A stretch of DNA of 64,000 nucleotides from Streptomyces sp. NBC_00091 (GTDB taxonomy: Bacteria > Actinomycetota > Actinomycetes > Streptomycetales > Streptomycetaceae), in the NCBI RefSeq assembly GCF_026343185.1, contig NZ_JAPEMA010000001.1:3224001-3288000 (forward strand), written 5' to 3'. Made by a program: the position numbers and the translations under genes. Under the pieces are notes generated by a model, which did not search any database, had not been told where the DNA came from, and saw nothing but the letters and a program-made list of their open reading frames with translations. Shown here in pieces: positions 15,029 to 22,658 of this stretch. Within the stretch, counting starts at the first letter, position 1; each line of letters opens with the position of its first letter.

Positions 15029-15853
15029 ATGCACAGCGGATACTCGGTCTTCGCCGGGACCATGGCCGACCTCACCTACCCGCAGGTGGAGGAGGCGGCG
15101 GCAGCGGGCGCGTGCGTCCTGCTGCCCACGGGCGTCATCGAACAGCACGGCCCCCACCTGCCCCTGGGCACCGACGCCTACGGCGCCTACCAGCTGTCCC
15201 GGATGGTGAAGGACGAGCTCGACCGGCGCCAGGTGCCGGCGCTGATCGCCCCGCCCGTCTTCTGGGGCGTCAACCAGGTGTCCGGCGGCTTCGCCGGCAC
15301 CTTCCGCACGCGCCCCGAGACCGCGGCCGCGCTGCACTTCGACATCCTGGAATCCCTCGCCACGGACGGGTTCCAGCACATCTTCGTGATCAACCACCAG
15401 GGCGACATCGCCCACAACCGGATGCTGCTCGACGTCGTGACGCGCCGGCACGAGGCGGGCAGCACGGGCGTCGTCCTCATCGAGCCGGACTTCATCGCCG
15501 ACCGCCTGGGCGAGGAGACGAAGACCCCCGCCCTGGCCACCTTCGCCATGCAGCCGCTCTTCGAGGGCCTGGAACTGAGCGGTGAACTCGGTGTCCACGC
15601 CGAGGAGATCGAGAGCGCGCTGATGATGCGCTGGTTCCCCGAACTGGTCGACCACGACGCCATGTCCCGGCTCCGCCCGACCGGCCTGGGCCCGGCCGAC
15701 CTGGCCGAATGGCGCAAGGGAGGCGAACACGCCCGCAGGGTCACCCCCCAGGGCTACTTCGGCGCCCCCAGCCCCCGCGACCCCTTCCTGTGGCGCTTCC
15801 ACCAGCGCATGGCCCACGCCATGGCCGACGCCGTGACCGCCTCCCTCGCGTAG
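15029..15853 (+). CDS. Creatininase-family metal-dependent amidohydrolase
   Basis: 274 residues. The family's metal-ligand motifs are present: GVIEQHGPHLPLGTDAY (Glu/His/Asp), INHQGDIAHN in place of the usual N-x-H-x-x-N loop, and GVHAEEIESALMM in place of HAG-x-x-E-T-S. Relatives hydrolyse creatinine, formamidopyrimidine intermediates or peptide-derived cofactors (MftE, ArfB). No mycofactocin or flavin genes are nearby, so the substrate is open. ATG 15029 has GGGGGAAG upstream; ATG 15061 would remove 11 residues. The longer upstream frame crosses the terminator. Confidence 0.85.
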   Translation: MHSGYSVFAGTMADLTYPQVEEAAAAGACVLLPTGVIEQHGPHLPLGTDAYGAYQLSRMVKDELDRRQVPALIAPPVFWGVNQVSGGFAGTFRTRPETAAALHFDILESLATDGFQHIFVINHQGDIAHNRMLLDVVTRRHEAGSTGVVLIEPDFIADRLGEETKTPALATFAMQPLFEGLELSGELGVHAEEIESALMMRWFPELVDHDAMSRLRPTGLGPADLAEWRKGGEHARRVTPQGYFGAPSPRDPFLWRFHQRMAHAMADAVTASLA

Positions 15854-15869
15854 GCCGCCCCGGCGGGGC

Positions 15870-16172
15870 TCAGACCGTCTGGCCCCGGGTGAAGGCGACG
15901 GCCGCCAGGAGGAAGGGCGCGGCGTACCACCAGCGGCCGAGGTTGCGGTGGAAGACCGGGACGGCCGTGAGGAGGAGCCCGGCGAAGCACAGGAAGACCG
16001 AGACGTCGGCGGTGAAGCGGACATCGTCGTGGAGCTGGTCGTACGGGGAGTCGGGCCGCAGGGCCAGGGAGACGTAGCAGAGGTACGCGGCCGGCAGGTA
16101 GATCAGAGCCAGGGGCACGGCGAGCACCCACCGCAGGCAGCCCCGGTCCTCGGGCAGGTCGATGGTCGTCAT
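15870..16172 (-). CDS. Small membrane protein, unknown
   Basis: 100 residues with three TM segments (WVLAVPLALIYLPAAYLCYVSL, FTADVSVFLCFAGLLLTAVPVF, WWYAAPFLLAAVAFT). ATG 16172 (MTTIDLPEDRGC) starts 19 bp downstream of the kinase-WD40 stop on the same strand, so it is probably co-transcribed with the kinase gene. No family recognised. An association with kinase signalling is suggested only by position. Confidence 0.65.
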   Translation of the reverse strand: MTTIDLPEDRGCLRWVLAVPLALIYLPAAYLCYVSLALRPDSPYDQLHDDVRFTADVSVFLCFAGLLLTAVPVFHRNLGRWWYAAPFLLAAVAFTRGQTV

Positions 16173-16191
16173 CCCGCCATCCTCGCTGCCG

Positions 16192-18066
16192 TCAGGACAG
16201 CTTCCACACCCGGACCGTGCCGTCGTCGCTCGCACTGGCGAGGGTCTTGCCGTTCGGGCTGAACGCCACCGAACCCACGGCGCTGGTGTGCCCGTTGAGG
16301 GTCGCGGTGTGGGTGCGGGTACGGACGTCCCACAGCCGGACGGTACGGCCGCCCCCGCTGGCGAGGGTCTTGCCGTCCGGGCTGAACGCCACCGACAGGA
16401 CGGGGCCGTTGTGGCCGGTGAGGGTGTCGGCCTTGGCGCTGGTGCGCGTGGCCACGTCCCAGAGGCGGATGGTTTTGTCGCCGCTCGCACTGGCCAGGGT
16501 TTTGCCGTCGGGGCTGAACGCCACTGAGGCCACGGGCTCGGTGTGGCCGGTGAGTTCGGCAGTGGTGGAGCGGCTGGCGACGTCCCAGAGGCGGACGGTG
16601 CTGTCACCGCTGCCGCTGGCGAGGGTCCTGCCGTCCGGGCTGAACGCCAGCGAGGCCACGGGCTTGGTGTGGCCGGTGAGGATCGCGGTGGTGGTGAGGG
16701 CGCCGAGGTCCCAGAGACGGATGGTCTGGCTTTCGTCGCTCCCGCTGGCGAGGGTCTTCCCGTCCGGGCTGAACGCCACCGAGCGCACCGTGCCCGTGAG
16801 GCCCGACAGGGCGCCCAGGCCGCGGCGTCCGGGGACGTCGGACAGGCGGACGGAGCTGTCGCCGCCGGCGGCGAGGGTTTTGCCGTCGGGGCTGAAGGCC
16901 AGGCACGTCACGGATCTGTCGTGGTCGAGGAAGGGGGAGGAACCGACACGGGTGGGTACGTCCCACAGCCGGATGCTGCGGTCGCTGCTGCCGCTGGCCA
17001 GGGTGCGGCCGTCAGGGCTGAACGACACCGACTCCACGGAGCCGGTGTGGCCGGTGAGGACGTACCCCAGGCGGACGCCGCCCGCGCCGGGGCTGTCGCC
17101 GTCGCCGCCGGACAGCCGCAGCGCCGCGTACGTCCCGCCCGAAGCCGCCGCCAGCGCCGCGAGCCCGCCGAGGAGGAGGTTCCGGCGGCGCGGCCCGATC
17201 TGGGGCGTGAGGTCGGTGGTGGGAGCGGGCGCGGCCGGGTTCCGCAGCAGCCCGCGCAGGCACTCGGCCGTGGTGGGTGCGTCCGGCCGCGCGGCCGGGT
17301 CCTTCGCCAGCAGGGCGGCGACCAGTTCCGCGAGCGGGGCCGGCACGTCCGCCCGTACGGCGTCCAGCGCCGGCGGAGCCTCCTCCAGGTGCCGGCGCAT
17401 CAGCACCCACGGCGTCTCGTTGTCCGCGAATGGCGGCGCGCCGGTCAGCAGCGCGTACAGCACGCACCCGAGGGCGTACAGATCGCAGCGCGCGTCGACG
17501 TGCTCACCGCGCCACTGCTCGGGCGCCATGTAGGCCGGCGTACCGAACACCCGGCCGGTGGCGGTCAGCCCGCCCGTCGCGTCGGCGGTGCGGGCGATGC
17601 CGAAGTCGCAGATCTTCAGGCGGCCGTCGGTGAGGAGGAAGAGGTTCGCGGGCTTGAGGTCCCGGTGCACCACCTTCTGCTCGTGCGCGGCCGCCAGCGC
17701 CTCCGTCGCCTGGAGCGCCAGACCGAGCGCCTCGGCCGGCGGCAACCCGCCATCGCCCGCCGAGCGGGCCAGCAGATGGGCGAGGTCCTGCCCCTCCAGC
17801 AGCTCCATCACGATGAACAGCCGGTCCTCGTGCTGCCCGATGTCGTGGACGACCGTGATCCCGGGATGCCGCAGCCGCGCCCCGATGGCCGCCTCGCGCC
17901 GGAACCGGCGCAGCAGCTCCTCCGACGCGTCGAACTCCAGCAGCACCTTCACGGCGACGGCCCGGCCCAGCTCGACGTCGTACGCCTGCCACACCTCGCC
18001 GATCCCGCCCTGCCCGAGCCGCGCGTCCAGCCGGTACCGCCCGACCAGCTGCTCCCCCGGCTGCAT
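16192..18066 (-). CDS. Membrane Ser/Thr protein kinase with C-terminal WD40 propeller
   Basis: 624 residues. The kinase domain (about 10-270) is complete: G-loop GQGGIG, Lys40 (AVAVKVL), HRDLKPAN (134-141), DFG (154-156) and the APE-equivalent YMAPEQWR. A single TM (LLLGGLAALAAASGGTYAAL, about 300-320) leads to an outside domain of seven WD40 repeats (xSVAFSPDGKTLASGS...RLWDV), enough for one closed beta-propeller. This is a one-protein sensor: an extracytoplasmic propeller signalling to a cytoplasmic kinase. The ligand and phosphorylation targets are unknown. The WD repeats are near-identical at DNA level. Confidence 0.93.
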   Translation of the reverse strand: MQPGEQLVGRYRLDARLGQGGIGEVWQAYDVELGRAVAVKVLLEFDASEELLRRFRREAAIGARLRHPGITVVHDIGQHEDRLFIVMELLEGQDLAHLLARSAGDGGLPPAEALGLALQATEALAAAHEQKVVHRDLKPANLFLLTDGRLKICDFGIARTADATGGLTATGRVFGTPAYMAPEQWRGEHVDARCDLYALGCVLYALLTGAPPFADNETPWVLMRRHLEEAPPALDAVRADVPAPLAELVAALLAKDPAARPDAPTTAECLRGLLRNPAAPAPTTDLTPQIGPRRRNLLLGGLAALAAASGGTYAALRLSGGDGDSPGAGGVRLGYVLTGHTGSVESVSFSPDGRTLASGSSDRSIRLWDVPTRVGSSPFLDHDRSVTCLAFSPDGKTLAAGGDSSVRLSDVPGRRGLGALSGLTGTVRSVAFSPDGKTLASGSDESQTIRLWDLGALTTTAILTGHTKPVASLAFSPDGRTLASGSGDSTVRLWDVASRSTTAELTGHTEPVASVAFSPDGKTLASASGDKTIRLWDVATRTSAKADTLTGHNGPVLSVAFSPDGKTLASGGGRTVRLWDVRTRTHTATLNGHTSAVGSVAFSPNGKTLASASDDGTVRVWKLS

Positions 18067-18313
18067 CCCGCCCCCTGGCTGCCTCTGTCAACGCCTGTGC
18101 GTGCAGAGGTCATTGTGTAGCAAGGAAGCCCGTCCATACCGAGGGGGTGAAGGCGAGGTGGGGGAGCGCGGTGTCCTTGGAGTCGCGGACGTGGATCGTG
18201 GCGCCCAGCTTTTGCTGTTCCCGCCCCCTCGACCCGCTGAATCCGTCAGGGTGAGGGACGTGCAACCAGGCGCAACGCGCTCGACAGGGAGGGACCCCAG
18301 GGCCTTACGGTTC
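18067..18313. other. Intergenic region with paired TGCAAC motifs
   Basis: Spacer between the divergent kinase and XRE/DUF6879 operons. No gene is seen. It contains TGCAAC (18261-18266) and CGCAAC (18271-18276) in direct orientation 10 bp apart, resembling the pair at 19911-19926. Confidence 0.6.
18261..18276. promoter_or_regulatory. Direct-repeat motif TGCAAC-N4-CGCAAC (candidate XRE operator)
   Basis: Two hexamers in the same orientation on one helical face (10-bp period), 38 bp ahead of the first gene of the XRE operon. The same arrangement occurs at 19911-19926, upstream of the gene that follows the XRE regulator. Confidence 0.5.
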
Positions 18314-18532
18314 GTGGGTAAGGATCCCGAGTCCGTAGATCACGAATCACCCGCTGTGCGGGTGGGCGAGGGCACGAAGGATCTCCTCGTTCAGGGGTGG
18401 ACGGCAGACGAGCAGACCACGGGCGAAAGCTCGAAGGACGTTCCGATCCCGGACCACGAGACTGTTGTCAGGGTTCCGAGGCGGATGAACCCGCTTCTCC
18501 GGGAGGCGCTCCGTGTCGCAGAGTCTGACTGA
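18314..18532 (+). CDS. Small conserved-type protein of the XRE/DUF6879 operon
   Basis: 72 residues (VGKDPESVDHESPAVRVGEG...PDHETVVRVPRRMNPLLREA). It resembles the short unnamed proteins that often precede DUF6879 in Streptomyces, typically beginning MRFVGKDP. Here the codons before VGKDP are TTA CGG TTC, so the usual start residue is TTA and not a start codon. GTG 18314 is the first usable start, with a poor Shine-Dalgarno. The 3' end overlaps the DUF6879 gene by 20 bp. Either the start has mutated or an upstream non-canonical start is used. Confidence 0.55.
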   Translation: MGKDPESVDHESPAVRVGEGTKDLLVQGWTADEQTTGESSKDVPIPDHETVVRVPRRMNPLLREALRVAESD

Positions 18533-19037
18533 TCTCTCCGACCTCATCGGGTCGGTGCAGGAGCAGGCCGTGCATCTGGAGATGCGGGACGGGTACGGCG
18601 TCGGCAACGAGATCGACGGTTTCGCCGCCGGGAAGGAGGGTCACCGGCTTGACCCTGATGACCGTGCCTCATGGTGGCGTCCGTGGCTCGACCTCGCGCA
18701 TGAGGTCACGGCCAAGGGAGTCGTCATCCGTAAGGCACGGATCGTGTCCGAGCCCGTCAGCGATTACATCGCCTTCGAGCATTCGTTCACCTTCGCCAAC
18801 GTGGCCGGCGGGGAGCAGGTGCGTTGGTTTCCCCGACGCAACGCGTCGGACCTTGCTCTCCCCGGGAACGATTTCTGGTTATCCGCCGGTCGCCTAGGCC
18901 AGTTCAACATCATCGACGGCGTAGGCCGGTGGGTGTACACCGACCAGACCGAAGAGCCCGCCGTAGCCGCACACTGCGCGGCAGCGTTCGAAGCCGTGTG
19001 GGAGCGCGGAATCCCGCACGAGAAGTACGCCGTCTGA
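18513..19037 (+). CDS. DUF6879-family protein
   Basis: 174 residues. DUF6879-type features: an N-terminal AVHLEMRDGYG segment, a WWRPWLDLAHEVTAKGVVIRKARIVSEPVSDYIAFEH core and a C-terminal YTDQTEEPAVAAHCAAAFEAVWERGIPHEKY. GTG 18513 follows CGGGAGG with 6 nt spacing. It lies just upstream of an XRE/DUF5753 regulator; DUF6879 and DUF397 proteins are habitual partners of these regulators (the BldB/WhiJ-like systems that modulate development and antibiotic production). The molecular role is not established. Confidence 0.8.
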   Translation: MSQSLTDLSDLIGSVQEQAVHLEMRDGYGVGNEIDGFAAGKEGHRLDPDDRASWWRPWLDLAHEVTAKGVVIRKARIVSEPVSDYIAFEHSFTFANVAGGEQVRWFPRRNASDLALPGNDFWLSAGRLGQFNIIDGVGRWVYTDQTEEPAVAAHCAAAFEAVWERGIPHEKYAV

Positions 19038-19056
19038 ATCGCGGGCCGGTCAGTTC

Positions 19057-19905
19057 ATGCCTTCCTCTCCCCTCTCCAGCGTCGAAGCAGCACGGGCCGC
19101 CGTAGCAGCCCGTCTCCAAGGGCTCATGAAGGACGCGGGGCTTACAGGGCAGGAGCTGGCCGTGCGGTGCGGCTGGCACAAAGCCAAGTCGTCCCGTATC
19201 GCCCGAGGCATCACCCCGCCCTCCGACGCGGACATCCGGGCATGGTGCGCAGCCTGCGGCTTCGAGGATCAGGCTGTCGACATCATCGCGGCCTCCCGAA
19301 ACGCACAATCCATGTACGTCGAGTGGAAGCAGATCCACCGCGACGGGATGCGCCACATCCACGAGAAGACGGTTCCGCTCTACCAGCGGACCCGTTCATT
19401 TCGCGTGTACGCGTCGAACGTCATGCCGGGGATGCTCCAGACCGCCGGATACGCCACAGGGCTACTCAAGGCCATCACAGCCTTCCAGGGCACCCCCGAT
19501 GATGTTGCCGACGCCGTACGGGCCAGGCAGGCCCGATCCCGGGTCGTCAGGGAGGGGGACCACCGCTTCGCGATCCTCCTTGAAGAGACGGTTCTCTACT
19601 ACCGCGTCACTGACGATGCGGCCATGGGGGAGCAGCTGGAGTACCTGCTCACGGTCATGGGTCAGCCGAACGTGTCCCTTGGTGTCATCCCCGCCAGGGC
19701 CCGGCGGACCGTATGGCCGCTCGAAGCCTTCTATGCCTTCGATGACCAACAAGTAGCGGTCGAGACCCTCACTGCTGAGATCAACCTGACCACGCCGGGA
19801 GAGATCCACACGTACCTCCGGGCCTTCTCGGAGCTGTCTCAGGCAGCCGTGCGTGGAACGCCGGCTCGTGACCTAATCGCCAAGGCCATCACCGCACTTG
19901 AGTGA
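19057..19905 (+). CDS. XRE-family regulator with DUF5753 domain
   Basis: 282 residues: an N-terminal HTH_XRE (MKDAGLTGQELAVRCGWHKAKSSRIARGITPPSDADIRAWC) and a C-terminal DUF5753 region (TRSFRVYASNVMPGMLQTAGYATGLL ... QLEYLLTVMGQPNVSLGVIPARAR). This is the WhiJ-type architecture. ATG 19057 is 19 bp after the DUF6879 stop. The TGCAAC direct-repeat pairs at 18261 and 19911 flank the operon and are candidate binding sites. Confidence 0.9.
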   Translation: MPSSPLSSVEAARAAVAARLQGLMKDAGLTGQELAVRCGWHKAKSSRIARGITPPSDADIRAWCAACGFEDQAVDIIAASRNAQSMYVEWKQIHRDGMRHIHEKTVPLYQRTRSFRVYASNVMPGMLQTAGYATGLLKAITAFQGTPDDVADAVRARQARSRVVREGDHRFAILLEETVLYYRVTDDAAMGEQLEYLLTVMGQPNVSLGVIPARARRTVWPLEAFYAFDDQQVAVETLTAEINLTTPGEIHTYLRAFSELSQAAVRGTPARDLIAKAITALE

Positions 19906-19910
19906 ATCTG

Positions 19911-19926
19911 TGCAACCGCGTGCAAC
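19911..19926. promoter_or_regulatory. Direct-repeat motif TGCAAC-N4-TGCAAC (candidate XRE operator)
   Basis: TGCAACCGCGTGCAAC begins 6 bp after the XRE stop and lies 63 bp upstream of the ATG of the Cys-rich small protein. It matches the spacing of the pair at 18261-18276. Confidence 0.55.
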
Positions 19927-19988
19927 AACGTGGAGCACCTCGTACTGCCCTCCCTAACGTCGTCAGCACACCGATGAAGGGGTGGACG

Positions 19989-20297
19989 ATGACGGCCAGT
20001 ACGGAACCGGCGCGGTGGCACGAGGCGCCGCTGTCGCTGCCCCTGAGGGAACCCCAGCCCGCCCCTCAGCCGGTATCCGATTGCCCCGAGTGCCTCCGGC
20101 TGGACGTGCTGCGGGGTACCGCGACCGATGGCGAGTTCGTGCACCACGCCCCGAACTCCAAGATCCGCACCCGACCGCTCATGGTGTCCGTCGAGGACCG
20201 CATCGCGGCCGCAGGGTTCGAGGTCGACAAGTCCCTGTGGGGTACGGCCGCCGACTGCAACCAGCCCGCATGCTGCAGCGACGGCGGCTGCTGCTGA
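19989..20297 (+). CDS. Small protein with cysteine-rich C-terminus
   Basis: 102 residues with no TM segment or signal peptide. An N-terminal CPECLRLD motif plus a terminal cluster ADCNQPACCSDGGCC give eight cysteines, which suggests metal binding. ATG 19989 follows AAGGGGTGG; ATG 19974 in the same frame is an alternative. It is preceded by the TGCAAC pair, so it may be an XRE target. A strong hairpin separates it from the next gene. No family recognised. Confidence 0.65.
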   Translation: MTASTEPARWHEAPLSLPLREPQPAPQPVSDCPECLRLDVLRGTATDGEFVHHAPNSKIRTRPLMVSVEDRIAAAGFEVDKSLWGTAADCNQPACCSDGGCC

Positions 20298-20336
20298 TCC
20301 AGCCGCTCCGCCTGTCGGACGGCGCCGGCCGAGAGG

Positions 20337-20371
20337 TGAGCCCCGGGTGCGGCCAATGCGCCCGGGGCTCA
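20337..20371 (+). terminator. Hairpin terminator between small genes
   Basis: TGAGCCCCGGG (20337-20347) pairs perfectly with CCCGGGGCTCA (20361-20371). The stem extends by wobble pairs to a 7-nt loop. There is no T-run; it could act as terminator or attenuator for the gene at 20394, which starts 22 bp later. Confidence 0.7.
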
Positions 20372-20393
20372 CCCGTGAACAGAGGTATAGCGC

Positions 20394-20816
20394 ATGACAG
20401 TTGATGAGATCCTGTCAGGCCAGAGCAGGGTCACCGTGTTCCGGATGTTCGGCGCGGTCTTCGGCTACGCCACACACTGCCTGGACGACCGGAACCTGGG
20501 CGACGTCGCCGTCGTCGGGCCCCTGACTCCTGGTGTCGAGTGGGGGCGGTTGTGGCAGATGGCTCGAACGATGTGCCGATCCTCCGACGGGGACGGTGAA
20601 CATGCCCGCTGGATCATGGCGCAGGCGAACCGCTCGTTCATCTGCGGCAGCGACGTGGTCGTGAAGTTTCCCCAGGGGGCGTGGAAGCTTGCCCGCGGCA
20701 AGGGGGCCGACCTCGGCGGGTACTGCAACCGTGACCAGCTCTGGACAGGGAACCTGACCGTGGAAGAGGCAACCCCGGAGCAGGTGGCCGCATACCGCCC
20801 CATCTACACGGCATAG
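20394..20816 (+). CDS. Hypothetical protein
   Basis: 140 residues, soluble, no recognised domain. Visible features are WGRLWQMARTMCRSSDGDGEHARWIM in the middle and YCNRDQLWTGNLTVEEATPEQVAAYRPI at the end. Its ATG (20394) follows AGAGGTATAGCGC. It lies in the accessory stretch downstream of the XRE operon and probably shares its expression. Confidence 0.6.
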   Translation: MTVDEILSGQSRVTVFRMFGAVFGYATHCLDDRNLGDVAVVGPLTPGVEWGRLWQMARTMCRSSDGDGEHARWIMAQANRSFICGSDVVVKFPQGAWKLARGKGADLGGYCNRDQLWTGNLTVEEATPEQVAAYRPIYTA

Positions 20817-20849
20817 ACAGCCCGGGGTGGGCTTTGGCCTGCCGGCGGG

Positions 20850-20963
20850 GTGGTCCGGATCGAGGTGGTGGATGCGCGTCGCGACCGGATCCCGATCCTC
20901 TGGGACGCGGACCTGAGCGCGGAGGTGGATCTGCCTACAGGCGGCAGGCCAGGAGGATCGTGA
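20850..20963 (+). pseudogene. Possible remnant of a HATPase-type ATP-binding protein
   Basis: 37-codon frame (VVRIEVVDARRDRIPILW...) that resembles the central strand of the anti-sigma-factor-like HATPase proteins common in Streptomyces (VRVEVxDA-x-x-x-x-P). No N or G box follows. It overlaps the end of the minus-strand membrane gene. A decayed fragment or a chance match; weak evidence. Confidence 0.25.
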
Positions 20964-21255
20964 CCGGTGGCGGGACCATCGCGATCCAGCCCGACCAGCG
21001 GGCCGCCGCGGCCAGGGCGGGGCGTCGCCGGAGCAGCCGGAAGGCGAGGGCGAGCAGCGGGGTGGTCGTCCAGGACGCGAACCAGAAGACCTTGAGGACC
21101 GCCACGGCCTCGGGGTGGACCTCCTCGGCCATCCCCGCCAGGGCTCCGAAGAGGAACGCCACCGGAACCAGGGCCACCGCCAGGGCCGTGCCCCACGCCA
21201 GCGTCGTGTCGGATGCGGCGCGGTCGGGGGTCGGGGCGGGGGTCGTCTCGTGCAT
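20935..21255 (-). CDS. Small membrane protein, unknown
   Basis: 106 residues with three hydrophobic segments (LAWGTALAVALVPVAFLFGALAG, VLKVFWFASWTTTPLLALAF, WSGWIAMVPPPVTILLA). The ATG at 21255 is preferred to a TTG at 21267. No clear Shine-Dalgarno. Function unknown. Confidence 0.55.
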   Translation of the reverse strand: MHETTPAPTPDRAASDTTLAWGTALAVALVPVAFLFGALAGMAEEVHPEAVAVLKVFWFASWTTTPLLALAFRLLRRRPALAAAARWSGWIAMVPPPVTILLACRL

Positions 21256-21593
21256 GGGTACAGCCAAGCGGCCGCGGGGGCCGGTGCGCCTGCGCCCGGG
21301 TACTCAGGCCGACGGGTCCTCGTACTCATCCGCCAGGGCGATCGTCCGCCACCGTGACGCGGGCGGCCGGGACCCGGCGACCCTCGACATAACCACTCAA
21401 GTACGGAGGTAAATCCACCCAACCCCCCCTCCGGCTCCCCGCTCACTCACATGGGTGAACTGTGCCAACTCGGCTGGATTTGAGGGTGGTTGGCTGGCAT
21501 ATGCTCGCCCCACAACAACAGATCTGAGACGGCCCCCGCCGGGACTGGCATCCCGGACGAGGGCCTGACCAACTAGGAAGTTAGGGCTTCCCA
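21256..21593 (+). other. Intergenic region carrying a structured 5' leader
   Basis: 338 bp without a convincing gene. It holds nested hairpins at 21531-21565 and a Shine-Dalgarno-masking stem at 21576-21592 directly ahead of the wHTH gene. Confidence 0.6.
21531..21592 (+). promoter_or_regulatory. Structured 5' UTR with masked ribosome site
   Basis: A two-storey hairpin, GGCCC(21531)-CCGGGA-loop-TCCCGG-GGGCC(21565), is followed by GGAAG (21576-21580) pairing with CTTCC (21588-21592). The latter encloses the Shine-Dalgarno 2 nt before the ATG at 21594. An alternative AACT-AGGA-AGTT stem would expose it. This suggests translational control. Confidence 0.45.
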
Positions 21594-22472
21594 ATGGCTC
21601 GTAAGCAGCCTAACGCGCGTTCGCGCGCCTCGTCCCGGGTTCCAGCCGGGGCCGTCCCTTCGGGTGTCATCCACGTCAACGTGCGGCACACCGATCACTA
21701 CACCGTGGTGGGCAACCACCTCGCCCAGCACCGCGCACTGTCGCTGGTGGCGATCGGGCTCGCGCTGCACATCCAGTCGCTGCCCACCGGTGCCCGCGTC
21801 GGCATCAAGGTGCTGACCGACCGGTTCCCGGAGGGGGAGGTGCGGATCGCCTCCGCCCTACGGGAGTTGGAGGCGTACGGGTACCTGGAGCGCAGCCGCG
21901 TACGGACCGAGAGCGGGAAGCTGCTGACCCGGACGGTGTCCTACAACCGGCCGCGCGGTCCCGTCCCGCCGCCGGAGGAGCCGCCGCCTCCGCCGGTGGA
22001 CCGGGCGCCTGTACCGGAGCCGGAGCCCGCGCCCGTGCCCGTACCGGAGCCCGCTCCGGTGCCGGTGGCGCCGCCCGCGCCCGTGGCCGCGCCCGCCCCG
22101 CCGCCGGAGGCAGCGGCGGCCGTCGATCTGCTCGCCCGGCTGCGGGAGGACGACCCCCGGCTGCTGCTCGCCGAGCGGGACGTACGGCAGCTCGCGCCCG
22201 GGGTGGCGGCCTGGCTGGAGCGCGGGGCCGAACCGCAGGCGGTGCGGCACGTGTTGACCGGGGACCTGCCCGCCGATCTGCGGCGCCCCGCCGCCCTGAT
22301 CGGATACCGCCTCAGGGAGGGGATCCCGCCGCGCATGCCCGCACCGGCGCCCGCCCCGCAGGCCCGGCGGCCCGACCCCATGCAGAACTGCGACGGGTGC
22401 GACCGCGCCTTCCGCGCCCCCGCCCCCGGCCGCTGCCGGGAGTGCCCGCCCGAATCGCCCCTCGCCGCCTAG
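21594..22472 (+). CDS. Winged-helix protein with Pro/Ala linker and zinc ribbon
   Basis: 292 residues. The N-terminal half contains a wHTH (LSLVAIGLALHIQSLPTGARVGIKVLTDRFPEGEVRIASALRELEAYGYLERSR), the pattern of replication/plasmid-type helix-turn-helix proteins in Streptomyces. A long Pro-Val-Ala-Glu linker (about 125-180) follows, then a helical domain, then a C-terminal four-Cys knuckle (CDGCDRAFRAPAPGRCREC). Probably DNA binding, target unknown. Several genes like this occur per Streptomyces genome, usually beside mobile or conservon-type loci. Confidence 0.75.
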   Translation: MARKQPNARSRASSRVPAGAVPSGVIHVNVRHTDHYTVVGNHLAQHRALSLVAIGLALHIQSLPTGARVGIKVLTDRFPEGEVRIASALRELEAYGYLERSRVRTESGKLLTRTVSYNRPRGPVPPPEEPPPPPVDRAPVPEPEPAPVPVPEPAPVPVAPPAPVAAPAPPPEAAAAVDLLARLREDDPRLLLAERDVRQLAPGVAAWLERGAEPQAVRHVLTGDLPADLRRPAALIGYRLREGIPPRMPAPAPAPQARRPDPMQNCDGCDRAFRAPAPGRCRECPPESPLAA

Positions 22473-22613
22473 GGTCGTAGCACCTGTCCAACCCCATCGC
22501 CGCAGCTAGAGGGACTGCAGGGTTCTGGACCCAGAGCAGCGCAGCCGGCCTCGACCGGGGTTTAGGAAAAGGTGCTCACTTGATTCCAGCTCTACCGGCG
22601 CGGCTCATGGGAT

Positions 22614-22640
22614 GGAGCCTGTCCGTCAGGGACAGGCTCC
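22614..22640 (+). terminator. Terminator between convergent genes
   Basis: Perfect 11-bp stem GGAGCCTGTCC / GGACAGGCTCC with a 5-nt loop. It could serve both the wHTH gene (+) and the secreted-protein genes (-). Confidence 0.8.
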
Positions 22641-22658
22641 TACGGCGGTATCAACAGG

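Noticed and set aside
20850..20963. A complete small ATP-binding gene
   Set aside because: Only one strand of similarity to HATPase proteins; N and G boxes are missing, so it is kept as a doubtful remnant.
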